A stretch of DNA of 64,000 bases from Sphingobium limneticum (lineage in GTDB: Bacteria; Pseudomonadota; Alphaproteobacteria; Sphingomonadales; Sphingomonadaceae): assembly GCF_008710155.1 (NCBI RefSeq), contig NZ_VYPZ01000009.1, forward strand, positions 62,001 through 126,000. Reading direction: 5' to 3'. Below, piece by piece: positions 35,344 to 43,531 of the stretch (the stretch's first letter is position 1; the number at the start of each line of letters is the position of its first letter). Under the pieces are notes generated by a model. The model made no database searches. It had not been told where the DNA came from and saw nothing but the letters and a program-made list of their open reading frames with translations. The translations under genes and the position numbers were made by a program.

Positions 35344-38160
35344 ATGGCCCAGTTCGCCCGTTCCCCCATCACCGCTGTCCTCGGTCCGACCAACACCGGC
35401 AAGACGCACCTCGCCGTCGAGCGCATGTGCGGCCATTCGAGCGGCATGATGGGCTTTCCGCTGCGCCTGCTGGCGCGCGAAGTCTATGACCGGGTGGTCG
35501 CGATCAAGGGACCGCAATTGGTCGCCCTCATCACCGGCGAGGAAAAGATCGTGCCGCCGGGCGCGCGCTATTTCCTCTGCACCGCCGAATCCATGCCGCT
35601 CAGCGGTGGGCGGGAAACGGGTATCAAGGAGGATTTCGCCTTCGTCGCGCTGGACGAGGCGCAATTGGGGTCGGACCCGGAACGCGGCCATATCTTCACC
35701 GACCGGCTGCTGCGCGCGCGCGGCCGGGAAGAGACGATGATCCTGGGTTCCGCTAGCATCAGCCGGGTCGTGAAAACCCTGGTGCCCGATATCGAGATCA
35801 TCGGCCGACCGCGCTTTTCCACCCTCTCCTATGCCGGCGCGAAGAAGCTGTCGCGCCTGCCCAAGCGATCCGCCATCGTCGCCTTCTCCGCCGAAGAGGT
35901 CTATGCCGTGGCCGAAATGCTGCGCCGTTTCCGGGGCGGCGCGGCGGTGGTGATGGGCGCGCTCAGCCCCCGCACCCGCAATTCGCAGGTGCAGATGTTC
36001 CTGAATGGGGAAGTCGACTATCTGGTCGCGACCGATGCGATCGGCATGGGGTTGAACCTGGACGTCGCCCATGTCGCCTTCGCCTCCCTGCGCAAATATG
36101 ATGGCCGTCGCAGCCGCCGCCTGACCGTCAGCGAAATGGCGCAGATCGCAGGGCGCGCGGGCCGTCATCACAAGGACGGCACGTTCGGCAGTCTGGGCGG
36201 CGAAGATGGCGACGCCGCCTTCACGCCCGAAGAGATCGAAGCGATCGAAGCGCATCGCTTCCCGCCGATCGAACAGCTTTTCTGGCGCAACGGCACGCCG
36301 AACACCGACCGGCTGGAGCATCTGCTGGCCGATCTGGAGCAGAAGCCGCAGCGCCCCGAACTGCGCGCCGCGCCCGAAGCCGTGGACCTCGCCGTGCTGC
36401 GCCGCATGGCCGACGATCCGCTCGTGGTCGAGCGGGTCAAGGGCAAGCGGCAGGTCGAACGGCTTTGGAGCGCCTGCGGCCTGCCCGACTTCCAGAAGCT
36501 GGGCGCGGATCATCATGGCCGCACCGTCAGCCGCATCTGGCAATTTCTGTCCGAAGGCATGGGCCACATTCCGCGCGACTGGTTCGCCCAGAATCTGGCC
36601 CGGCTCGATTCGGTGCAGGGCGATATCGACACGCTGTCGGGCCGAATCGCCGCCGCGCGCACCTGGTCCTATATCGCGCATCGCCCAGACTGGCTGGCCC
36701 ATCCGGTCGAAATGGCGGAGCGCACCCGCGCGCTGGAGGAAAAGCTGTCCGATGCGCTCCACGCCGCGCTGACGCAGCGTTTCGTCGATCGGCGCACCTC
36801 CGTCCTGCTGCGCGATATCGGGCAGAATGCGAGCAACCTGCCGGTCACGGTGGAGCCGGATGGGAGCGTCTGTGTCGATGGCGAGACGATCGGAAAACTT
36901 GACGGCTTCCGATTCTCGGTCGATCCCGCTACGCGACATCAGGATCGAAAGATGTTGCTGGCGGCCGCGGAACGGCGCCTTGGAAAGGTATTACGAGTGA
37001 AGGCTGAAGAATTGGTGGGCGCAGCGGATACGGATTTCGCGCTCATGGACGAAGCAGGACAGGCACCGGGCATCGCCTGGGGCGAAACGCCGGTGGCGTC
37101 GCTGCTGGCGGGATCAAGCCTGCTGGCTCCGGAAATTCGGCTGGATCGCGCGCTACTTAGCCTGGGTCAGGATGTGCAGAAGCAGGTTGCGACCCGCCTC
37201 GCCGCCTGGGTCGAGGCGCAGAAGCAGAAGCATCTCCTCCCCCTCGTCAAGATGAGCGAGAGCGCGTCCGATCCGGAAGTCCCCGCCGTCGTGCGCGCCG
37301 TCTTTGCGCAGCTTGGCGATGCCGGCGGCGTGATCGCGCGCACCGATCTCGATTCGGCGCTCGGCCATCTCGACAAGGATCAGCGCCATCTGCTGCGCAA
37401 GGCGGGCATCGATATCGGCGTGCTCGACATTTATCATCCCGGCCTGTTGAAGCCCGGCGCGGCGCGCTGGCGCTCGGCGCTGTTGGCGGCCCGCATCGCC
37501 AAGCCGTGCCTGCCGCTGCCCGGCCCCGGCCTGACGCTGATCCCGGCGGGCGAGAAGTTCGAACAGATGGGTGCGCGCATCGCCGGCTTCCGTGGTTTCG
37601 GCGACCAGATGCTGCGTATCGACATGGCCGAACGCATGGCCCGCTCGGCGCATGAGGCTATCGCCAAGAACGAAGCCTTCACCCACACCAGCCCACAGAT
37701 CGTGTCGCTGGGCCTTTCCGAACCCTCCTTCCTGCAACTGATGCGCCTTGCCGGATTCCGTCCGGTCACGCCGCCGGCACCGGCAGCGGTGGAAGAAGCC
37801 CCTGTGGAAGCCGCCGAAGCCCCGGTTGAAGGCGTGGAAGCGGCTGAAGGCGCACCCGAAGCGCAGCCTGCGTCCGCCGCCGGCGCCAACTGGGCGTTCA
37901 GAGGCCGGCAGAAGCCGCGTGGCGATCGTCCGCAAAACGGCCGCCCGCATCAGGGTCAACAGGCTCGCAACCAGCAGCCCCGCGACGGCAAGGATGGCGG
38001 CAAGGATGGTGGCAGGCCTGGCGGCGGCAATCGTCGTTCCGACAAGGATGGCCGCCCGCCGCGCTCCGGTTCGCCCCGCCCCGCTTCGCCGGGCAGCACG
38101 CCGGCGCCTGCCAATAACGCCTTTGCCGGTCTGGCGGACCTGCTCGGCCGCAATGGCTGA
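35344..38160 (+). CDS. Suv3-like DEXH RNA helicase with Gly/Arg-rich tail
   Basis: A 938-aa SF2 helicase of the mitochondrial Suv3 type common in alphaproteobacteria, probably in RNA turnover. Motif I is GPTNTGKTHLA at residues 14-24, motif II LDEAQLG, motif III GSASIS and motif VI QIAGRAGRHH. The last 110 residues are low-complexity: an acidic EAPVEAAEAPVE stretch, then a basic Gly/Arg/Gln region suited to RNA binding. An upstream in-frame ATG at 35230 would add 38 residues, with no ribosome site at either. It overlaps the S4-domain gene by 8 nt. Confidence 0.92.
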   Translation: MAQFARSPITAVLGPTNTGKTHLAVERMCGHSSGMMGFPLRLLAREVYDRVVAIKGPQLVALITGEEKIVPPGARYFLCTAESMPLSGGRETGIKEDFAFVALDEAQLGSDPERGHIFTDRLLRARGREETMILGSASISRVVKTLVPDIEIIGRPRFSTLSYAGAKKLSRLPKRSAIVAFSAEEVYAVAEMLRRFRGGAAVVMGALSPRTRNSQVQMFLNGEVDYLVATDAIGMGLNLDVAHVAFASLRKYDGRRSRRLTVSEMAQIAGRAGRHHKDGTFGSLGGEDGDAAFTPEEIEAIEAHRFPPIEQLFWRNGTPNTDRLEHLLADLEQKPQRPELRAAPEAVDLAVLRRMADDPLVVERVKGKRQVERLWSACGLPDFQKLGADHHGRTVSRIWQFLSEGMGHIPRDWFAQNLARLDSVQGDIDTLSGRIAAARTWSYIAHRPDWLAHPVEMAERTRALEEKLSDALHAALTQRFVDRRTSVLLRDIGQNASNLPVTVEPDGSVCVDGETIGKLDGFRFSVDPATRHQDRKMLLAAAERRLGKVLRVKAEELVGAADTDFALMDEAGQAPGIAWGETPVASLLAGSSLLAPEIRLDRALLSLGQDVQKQVATRLAAWVEAQKQKHLLPLVKMSESASDPEVPAVVRAVFAQLGDAGGVIARTDLDSALGHLDKDQRHLLRKAGIDIGVLDIYHPGLLKPGAARWRSALLAARIAKPCLPLPGPGLTLIPAGEKFEQMGARIAGFRGFGDQMLRIDMAERMARSAHEAIAKNEAFTHTSPQIVSLGLSEPSFLQLMRLAGFRPVTPPAPAAVEEAPVEAAEAPVEGVEAAEGAPEAQPASAAGANWAFRGRQKPRGDRPQNGRPHQGQQARNQQPRDGKDGGKDGGRPGGGNRRSDKDGRPPRSGSPRPASPGSTPAPANNAFAGLADLLGRNG

Positions 38161-38449
38161 CCCGGTGTCCGGCATCGGCCATGGGCCGACGCTGCGCATC
38201 GACAAATATCTGTGGTTCGTCCGGCTATGCTCCAGCCGGTCGAACGCACAGAAATTGGCGGAGGATGGCCATATCCGCCTGAACGGTCGCCGGATCGACC
38301 GTGCCCATTCGCCGGTGCGGACGGGCGACCTCATCACCTTCCCCCATTTCGACAAGGTGCGCGTCGTCCGCGTCGTCGCCCTGCCGTCACGGCGCGGCCC
38401 CGCGCCGGAAGCCCAGGGCTGCTATGAGGAACTGACGGTCGGCGGGTGA
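38153..38449 (+). CDS. S4-domain RNA-binding protein, Hsp15-like
   Basis: A 98-aa S4-domain protein resembling the heat-shock ribosome-rescue factor Hsp15 (HslR), which binds stalled 50S subunits. The S4 core reads LRIDKYLWFVRLCSSRSNAQKL then GHIRLNGRRIDRAHSPVRTGDLI. The start ATG 38153 lies inside the helicase gene's last codons, so the two are translationally coupled, consistent with a shared RNA-quality role. Confidence 0.88.
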   Translation: MADPVSGIGHGPTLRIDKYLWFVRLCSSRSNAQKLAEDGHIRLNGRRIDRAHSPVRTGDLITFPHFDKVRVVRVVALPSRRGPAPEAQGCYEELTVGG

Positions 38450-38519
38450 ACTGCCATAATGCCTGCTGCCCAAGCCAGAAATTTATGATAAGGTGCGTTT
38501 CCGCAAGCGAGATACTGCT

Positions 38520-38774
38520 ATGAGCCGCCTGACGATCGACATGACTGAACAGCAGCATGAAAGTCTCAAGGCGTCGGCCGCCTTGCACGGCAAGACGATG
38601 AAGGAATATGCGCTGGAAAAGCTTTTCTCCGATCAGGTTGATGGGGTTGACGCTTTGGATGAACTGAAGGCTCTGCTCGGCGCGCGGATAGCGGAGGGCT
38701 TGGACGGCCATATCGCGACGGTAAGCGCTGCAGACATTGTCGAGAATGCCTTACGCAGGGCACGCCACGCTTGA
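38520..38774 (+). CDS. ParD-like antitoxin
   Basis: An 84-aa protein with an N-terminal ribbon-helix-helix-type pattern (MSRLTIDMTEQQHESLKASAALHGKTM) and a C-terminal helix that would wrap the toxin (ADIVENALRRARHA). Such antitoxins bind their own promoter and neutralise the downstream ParE toxin. The next gene overlaps by TTGA and encodes a ParE-like protein, which supports the pairing. An upstream in-frame start at 38493 is possible but adds only Arg-rich residues. Confidence 0.85.
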   Translation: MSRLTIDMTEQQHESLKASAALHGKTMKEYALEKLFSDQVDGVDALDELKALLGARIAEGLDGHIATVSAADIVENALRRARHA

Positions 38775-39082
38775 TCCCTGCCTATGTCCTGACGGCAACG
38801 GCAGAGACAGAGCTACAGGACATTATCGCTTATACATATGATCGCTGGGGCGAGGATCAGGCACGCGCCTATGCTAACACGCTACTTGGTAGCATGACGG
38901 CATTGGCAGCCGGTCACGAGCGCTATCGGGATTTAGCGGACCTGCATCCCGGCTTACGCACGGCAAAGTCCGGTCGGCATCATATCTTCTGCCTTGTCCG
39001 GGTCGATGCCCCTGCTCTTGTCATCGCCATTTTGCATGAACGGATGGATCTGATGATGCGCCTTAACGAACGGCTGACATGA
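38771..39082 (+). CDS. ParE/RelE-superfamily toxin, TTG start
   Basis: A 103-aa toxin of the RelE/ParE fold; the ParE group acts on DNA gyrase. The pattern LTATAETELQDIIAYTYDRWGEDQARAY, then GHERYRDLADLHPGLRTAKSGRHHIFCLV and VIAILHERMDL, is characteristic. There is no in-frame ATG nearby. TTG at 38771 overlaps the antitoxin TGA stop as TTGA, giving coupled, probably lower, toxin translation. The assigned target is family inference. Confidence 0.87.
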   Translation: MIPAYVLTATAETELQDIIAYTYDRWGEDQARAYANTLLGSMTALAAGHERYRDLADLHPGLRTAKSGRHHIFCLVRVDAPALVIAILHERMDLMMRLNERLT

Positions 39083-39234
39083 TCGCCCGATTTACCTGGC
39101 GCAGTGCATCGCAAAACTGCGAGTCGTTCGCACGAAACCGGCCCTAAAGCCCTGACAACAATATCCTCATTGACCTTCGCGCGTGTGGGGCATAGCAGGG
39201 CCGCGCTTTTTCCAATCCTACGAGTGCCCAGACA

Positions 39235-39573
39235 ATGACCTATGTCGTGACCGACAATTGCATCCGCTGCAAATATATGGATTGCGTCGAGGTCTGCCCC
39301 GTCGACTGTTTCTACGAGGGCGAGAATATGCTGGTCATCAACCCGAACGAGTGCATCGACTGCGGCGTGTGCGAACCGGAATGCCCGGCCGAAGCGATCC
39401 TGCCCGATACCGAGAACGGCCTTGAAAAATGGCTGGAACTCAACACCAAATTTTCCGCCGAATGGCCGAACATCACGGTGAAGGGCGAAGCCCCGGCCGA
39501 TGCCGACGAAATGAGCGGCGTGGAGAACAAGCTGGAGAAGTTCTTCTCGCCCGAACCGGGCGAAGGCAGCTAA
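39235..39573 (+). CDS. fdxA: 7Fe-8S ferredoxin FdxA
   Basis: A 112-aa soluble electron carrier with one [3Fe-4S] and one [4Fe-4S] cluster. The cysteine patterns [17 protein letters not shown] and [12 protein letters not shown] are at residues 9-25 and about 40-51. The C-terminal 55-residue acidic extension ([18 protein letters not shown]) is typical of the alphaproteobacterial FdxA type. It is ended by a strong terminator before carD. The electron partner is not shown by the sequence. Confidence 0.94.
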   Translation: MTYVVTDNCIRCKYMDCVEVCPVDCFYEGENMLVINPNECIDCGVCEPECPAEAILPDTENGLEKWLELNTKFSAEWPNITVKGEAPADADEMSGVENKLEKFFSPEPGEGS

Positions 39574-39614
39574 GCTCGGCGCTCCAGCGTCCCATGTTGC
39601 GCCACAGGAACAGC

Positions 39615-39653
39615 ACCACCCCCAGACATTGTGTCCGGGGGTGGTAATTTTGT
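39615..39653 (+). terminator. rho-independent terminator after fdxA
   Basis: ACCACCCCC (39615-39623) pairs with GGGGGTGGT (39637-39645), with an inner GACA/TGTC stem, followed by AATTTTGTT. It separates fdxA from carD. Confidence 0.85.
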
Positions 39654-39681
39654 TACGAATCTGCTAAATAGGTCCGCGACG

Positions 39682-39705
39682 GTCGGATGTTCCCTATCAT
39701 CCGAC
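39682..39705. promoter_or_regulatory. inverted repeat in the carD leader
   Basis: Perfect 8-base arms GTCGGATG (39682-39689) and CATCCGAC (39698-39705) with an 8-base spacer lie about 112 bp upstream of carD. It could be an operator or a 5'-UTR hairpin. Nothing identifies the regulator. The rest of the 243-bp gap holds the fdxA terminator and no gene. Confidence 0.35.
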
Positions 39706-39816
39706 TCTGGAGAATACGCTTCATGTCTTGACGGTGGCGCCGTGGACCCCTCGGCATTTGTCTCGCGCATCTGCCCCGCGACGGCCCGTTCCCCGGTTGA
39801 ATTGGAAAGGTATCAA

Positions 39817-40344
39817 ATGGCTGCCAAGGCGCTGTCCTTTGACGTTGGTGATTATGTCGTTTATCCCAAGCATGGCGTGGGCCGTGTAATCGAGCTTCAG
39901 AAGGAGCAGATTGCGGGCATGGAACTGGAGCTGTACGTGCTCCGCTTCGAAAAGGAGCGCATGACGCTCCGCGTGCCGACCAACAAGGCCGAAGGCGTGG
40001 GCATGCGCAAGCTGTCCTCCAACAAGACCCTCGAAGAATCGATGGAAACGCTCAAGGGCAAGCCCAAGGTGAAGCGCACCATGTGGTCGCGCCGTGCCCA
40101 GGAATATGAAGCGAAGATCAATTCGGGCGACCTGGTGTCGATCGCCGAAGTGACGCGCGACCTTTTCCGTGCCGACGACCAGCCCGAGCAGAGCTATTCG
40201 GAACGCCAGATCTTCGAAGCGGCGTCCAGCCGCCTCGCCCGCGAACTCGCGGCGATGGAAGAGACGGACGAGCCGACCGCGCTCAAGAAGATTCTGCGCA
40301 TCCTCAATGAGGCTGCGCCCAAGCATGTGAAGGTCGAAGGCTGA
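39817..40344 (+). CDS. CarD/CdnL-family transcription regulator
   Basis: CarD-like proteins bind the RNA polymerase beta subunit and stabilise open complexes, especially at rRNA promoters. The start ATG 39817 (MAAKALSFDVGDYVVYPKHGVG, 175 aa) has GGAAAGG 6 nt upstream. The Tudor-like RNAP-interaction domain covers residues 8-60 (QIAGMELELYVLRFEKERMTLRVP), and the helical DNA-binding domain follows (WSRRAQEYEAKINSGD, EVTRDLF). A terminator follows. Confidence 0.93.
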   Translation: MAAKALSFDVGDYVVYPKHGVGRVIELQKEQIAGMELELYVLRFEKERMTLRVPTNKAEGVGMRKLSSNKTLEESMETLKGKPKVKRTMWSRRAQEYEAKINSGDLVSIAEVTRDLFRADDQPEQSYSERQIFEAASSRLARELAAMEETDEPTALKKILRILNEAAPKHVKVEG

Positions 40345-40370
40345 TTCCCTTCCCCTCTTCCGAACGATGA

Positions 40371-40404
40371 AAAGGGCGTCCGGCAACGGGCGCCCTTTCT
40401 CTTT
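40371..40404 (+). terminator. rho-independent terminator after carD
   Basis: AAAGGGCG (40371-40378) pairs with CGCCCTTT (40391-40398) around a 12-base loop and is followed by a T-rich CTCTTT. It lies 27 bp past the carD stop. Confidence 0.8.
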
Positions 40405-40467
40405 GGACGCTGCGGAAAAGCCATCCTCGTCCGTTTCCTCCCCTGTAGGTAATGACAGGGGAATGAT

Positions 40468-41628
40468 ATGATGCACGACCAGTCGAACGCACGGCAGGAT
40501 CTTCTAGAACGTGGCTATTCCCGGCGACAGGCCGCCCGTATCATGGGTGTGCTGGGCGCGGGCGTTGCAGCCGCCAGCGCAGGCACGCCGCTCTGGGCGC
40601 AGCGCAACGATGGCCCGGACGAAGGCAATGTCCCCAAGGTCCGCATCGGCTCCAACGAATGCTGGACCGGCCCCTTCCCCGTCGCACAGGCGGAAGCAGC
40701 CAAGATCATCGGCCATGCCAATTTCTACCATCCCGGCACCGAAGTCACCGATTTCAAAAAGACGCTCGCCACGATAGAGGGCGTGCCCGCCGACCATATC
40801 CTGCCCTGGCCCGGCTCCAGCGATCCGCTCTCGCGCATCGTCGTGGCCTTCTGCTCGCCCAAGAAGGGGCTGGTGACGGCGGACGTCAGCTATGAACAGC
40901 CCTGGGGCACGGCGGAATGGGCCGGCGCGAAAGTGACCAAGGTGCCGCTGACCAGCGACTATCGCCATGACGTGAAGGCGATGCTGGCCGCGGATCCGCA
41001 GGCAGGCCTCTATTATGTCTGCTCGCCCAACAACCCGACCGGCACGATCACGCCGATCGCGGACATCGAATGGCTGGTCGCCAACAAGCCTGCCGGATCG
41101 GTCGTGCTGGTGGACGAAGCCTATCTCCACTTCTCCCATGCCAAGTCCGCCGCCTATCTGGCCGCCAAGCGCGACGATGTGGTCGTGCTGCGCACCTTTT
41201 CCAAGCTGTTCGGCATGGCGGGCATGCGGCTGGGCGCGACCATCGCGTCGCCGGCGTTGCATGAGCAGCTGATGCGTTATGACGGCAAGCGCATGTCGAC
41301 CAACCTGCCGCTGCCCTCGGTCGTGTGCGGCACGGTAGCCCTGACGCAAAAGGCGCTGATCGAACAGCGTCGCGCCGAAATGATCGCCGCGCGCGACTAT
41401 ACGTTCGCGCATCTCAAGAAGCGCGGGATCAAGTTCATTCTGTCGGACGCCAACATGTTCATGGTCGATTGGGGCAAGCCGGCCAAGGGCGTGCAGGATC
41501 AGTTCCTGGCGGCGGGCGTCGGCATCGGCCGCAACTGGGCACCCTGGCCCACCATGTCGCGCGTGACCGTCGGCTCCATGGCCGACATGCAGGCCTTCTG
41601 CGCCGCGCTTGACAAGATCATGGTCTGA
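40468..41628 (+). CDS. predicted Tat-exported PLP-dependent aminotransferase, HisC-like
   Basis: A class I/II (fold type I) aminotransferase related to histidinol-phosphate aminotransferase. The N-terminus carries a twin-arginine signal: SRRQAARIMG with Arg19-Arg20, a hydrophobic stretch GVLGAGVAAASAG and a likely cleavage after LWA. PLP residues are intact: SPNNPTG with Asn189, DEAY at 216-219 and the Schiff-base Lys246 in RTFSKLFGMAGMRLG. Cytosolic HisC enzymes lack such a signal, so a periplasmic PLP enzyme is predicted. The substrate is unknown. The 386-aa product includes the signal. Confidence 0.85.
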   Translation: MMHDQSNARQDLLERGYSRRQAARIMGVLGAGVAAASAGTPLWAQRNDGPDEGNVPKVRIGSNECWTGPFPVAQAEAAKIIGHANFYHPGTEVTDFKKTLATIEGVPADHILPWPGSSDPLSRIVVAFCSPKKGLVTADVSYEQPWGTAEWAGAKVTKVPLTSDYRHDVKAMLAADPQAGLYYVCSPNNPTGTITPIADIEWLVANKPAGSVVLVDEAYLHFSHAKSAAYLAAKRDDVVVLRTFSKLFGMAGMRLGATIASPALHEQLMRYDGKRMSTNLPLPSVVCGTVALTQKALIEQRRAEMIAARDYTFAHLKKRGIKFILSDANMFMVDWGKPAKGVQDQFLAAGVGIGRNWAPWPTMSRVTVGSMADMQAFCAALDKIMV

Positions 41629-41635
41629 TATCGGC

Positions 41636-41669
41636 GAAGGGGCTGGCACCATAGGCCGCCAGCCCCTTC
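41636..41669 (+). terminator. 12-bp hairpin after the aminotransferase gene
   Basis: GAAGGGGCTGGC (41636-41647) and GCCAGCCCCTTC (41658-41669) are perfectly complementary around a 10-base loop, 7 bp past the stop. A T-run is missing, so the hairpin may mainly protect the mRNA 3' end. Confidence 0.6.
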
Positions 41670-41686
41670 TGCATTAACGCCTATTG

Positions 41687-41772
41687 CGTTCGGGCCGAGC
41701 CTGTCGAAGCCCTGCTCTTCTTTACTGACAGTCGACAAGCAGAATGGCCGTTCGACAAGCTCAGGGCGAACG
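41687..41772. repeat. imperfect dispersed repeat (GAGCTTGTCGAA family)
   Basis: The outer arms 41687-41708 and 41751-41772 share CGTTCG and TGTCGAA with four mismatches over 22 bases. The interior holds another GTCGACAAGC. It is related to the murE-murF gap repeat and lies between convergent genes. Confidence 0.65.
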
Positions 41773-41795
41773 GCTGCTATGAAGAGCTTGGGAAA

Positions 41796-42053
41796 CTAGT
41801 CCTTCTTAACCGCGCCGGCTGCGTCCTTGGCCGCGTCACCGACATCGCTGGCGGCATCGCCCACCTGCTGGGCTGCGGTCGACACCGCATTATCCTTGCT
41901 CGTCTGGCTGCTGATCAGGAAGAAGGCGGCCACCGCCACCACGACCACCAGCAGCAGGATCGCGATGGTCGTGCCACCGCCGCCACTGCGCTTTTCGATG
42001 ATGGTCGTGTGCGTCACAGGACGCTCCTGATAATCGGACCGATTATCGGTCAT
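41796..42053 (-). CDS. small single-pass membrane protein with an Ala/Asp-rich tail
   Basis: I do not recognise this 85-aa protein. It has a short charged N-terminus (RPVTHTTIIEKRSGGGGTT), one strong membrane helix at about residues 30-48 (AILLLVVVVAVAAFFLIS) and a C-terminal Ala/Asp helix (AAQQVGDAASDVGDAAKDA) whose repeats resemble stress-protein (CsbD/YtxH-like) tails. The ribosome site GAGGAGGAG is strong, so it is probably well expressed. No EcfG-type promoter was found upstream. Confidence 0.75.
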   Translation of the reverse strand: MTDNRSDYQERPVTHTTIIEKRSGGGGTTIAILLLVVVVAVAAFFLISSQTSKDNAVSTAAQQVGDAASDVGDAAKDAAGAVKKD

Positions 42054-42133
42054 GTCTTGCTCCTCCTCGTCATGCCACCCGCCCGTTTCAATGCCGGGCG
42101 GGGGATGTTGTTCCGGGAACGAGACGGTCGCGA

Positions 42134-42637
42134 TCAGTCCTGCGTCGGGACGAAGGCGCCCTTGGCGCGATCCTTCACCACCTTGTCCGCGCGAAATACG
42201 GATCCGCTCATGGTGATGTAGACGCCCGGCTGTGCCACCTGCGCCGTGGCGAAGGCCATGCCGAGGTTGAAGCTGGCGTCGCTCTCGCCGAAGCGCGCGG
42301 GGGCCAGCGCGCCGACCAGCACGATGGTCTTGCCCTCGATGCCGGCCAGTTCCTTGGCGGTTTCGGTCATCGTGTCGGTGCCATGGGTGATGACGATATG
42401 TTTTTCGCGGGCGGCAGCGACGCGCGCGACGATCAGCGCCCGGTCCGTCTCGTCCAGTTCCAGACTGTCCTTGCGCGTCACTTCCTCGATGCGGAAGGGG
42501 CGCTTGACCCGCGCGACCTCCAACAGCTTGGCCATCACCGTTTCGCCGACCTGATAGTCCGACAGGGCATCGAAATAGACCTTGTCTATGGTCCCACCGG
42601 TGGTGAGCAGCAGGATCGGGGTTTCAGGCGACAACAT
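42134..42637 (-). CDS. single-domain asparaginase-like protein
   Basis: The 167-aa product matches only the N-terminal catalytic domain of L-asparaginases. The nucleophile loop LLLTTGGTID is at residues 9-18, HGTDTMTETAKEL supplies the second Thr-Asp pair, and the lysine in EGKTIVLVGAL aligns with the catalytic Lys. The C-terminal domain that completes the active site between subunits in classical enzymes is absent, so activity is uncertain. The ribosome site GGAG is near the start. It is separated from proC by 61 bp. Confidence 0.8.
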   Translation of the reverse strand: MLSPETPILLLTTGGTIDKVYFDALSDYQVGETVMAKLLEVARVKRPFRIEEVTRKDSLELDETDRALIVARVAAAREKHIVITHGTDTMTETAKELAGIEGKTIVLVGALAPARFGESDASFNLGMAFATAQVAQPGVYITMSGSVFRADKVVKDRAKGAFVPTQD

Positions 42638-42698
42638 GGGCGACTCCAGGGTAATTTGGGCGCGCCTTACCGTAAAAGCAGCTTGCCCGGAACCGTGC

Positions 42699-43526
42699 TT
42701 ATTCGCCGCGTGCCATCGCTTCGCCGCGATCGCGGGCGGCGGCCAGCGTATCGGTCAGCAGCGCCAGCAGCCGGTCGTCGGCGTCCAGCACATTGAGGCC
42801 CTGGCGCGTCATGCCGCCGGGGCTGGCGACCTGATCGGCGAGCGTGGCGGGGCTGACAGGGGCGCGCGCGGCCATGTTCGCCGATCCCTGCACCGTCGCC
42901 AGCGCCATGCGCGCGGCCTGATCGGCAGGGATGCCGATCGCTTCGCCCGCGCGCGCCAGCGCATCGACGAAGCGGAACAGGAAGGCCGGGCCGCAACCCG
43001 ACAGCGCCGTCACCTGATTGAACAAAGCTTCATCGGCGATCCATTCGACCAGCCCCAAAGGCTGGATCAGCGCGCCGATCGCATCGCGGGCGGCGGGATC
43101 GGTGGCGTCGTCGCTGAACAGCGCCGTCACGCCCTCGCCCAGCCCCACCGGCAGGTTGGGCATGGCCCGCACGATATCGCGCACGGCCGGAAAGCGGCTG
43201 CGCAGTTCGGCCAGCATCGTGCCGGCCAGGATCGACACGATCCGCGTATCGGCTGCGCAAAGCGGCGCCAGCGCGTCGGCGACATCGGCAATCTGATAGG
43301 GTTTCATGCCCAGCAGCACGGTCGTGCCGGCGGGCAGCGCGGCCGGATAGTCGGTCACCACCGCGACGCCATCGGCCACCGGCTTGCCGCTAGGACGCAG
43401 CACGGTGACGCGGGCAGGCTCAAGACCTTCGCTCAGCCAGCGGGACAGCATCTGCCCCACCATATTGCCGCAGCCGACAAGGAACAGGTGATTGGGGAAC
43501 AAATGATCGGGCCAGATGGCAGTCAT
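42699..43526 (-). CDS. proC: pyrroline-5-carboxylate reductase
   Basis: The final step of proline synthesis, reducing pyrroline-5-carboxylate with NAD(P)H. The start ATG 43526 (MTAIWPDHLFPNHLFLVGCGNM, 275 aa) has GAGG 10 nt upstream; a longer frame overlaps the YbjN gene. The Rossmann motif is LVGCGNMVGQML. LLGMKPYQI, RAMPNLPVGLGEG and the signature ALSGCGPAFLFRFVDAL then ASPGGMTRQGLNVLD complete the family pattern. It lies just after YbjN, with a 5-bp gap. Confidence 0.94.
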   Translation of the reverse strand: MTAIWPDHLFPNHLFLVGCGNMVGQMLSRWLSEGLEPARVTVLRPSGKPVADGVAVVTDYPAALPAGTTVLLGMKPYQIADVADALAPLCAADTRIVSILAGTMLAELRSRFPAVRDIVRAMPNLPVGLGEGVTALFSDDATDPAARDAIGALIQPLGLVEWIADEALFNQVTALSGCGPAFLFRFVDALARAGEAIGIPADQAARMALATVQGSANMAARAPVSPATLADQVASPGGMTRQGLNVLDADDRLLALLTDTLAAARDRGEAMARGE

Positions 43527-43531
43527 GCAGG

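Noticed and set aside
42054..42130. A GGAAC upstream of the 85-aa membrane-protein gene as an EcfG promoter
   Set aside because: No GTT occurs at 16-17 bases from the GGAAC, so the second half of the consensus is missing.
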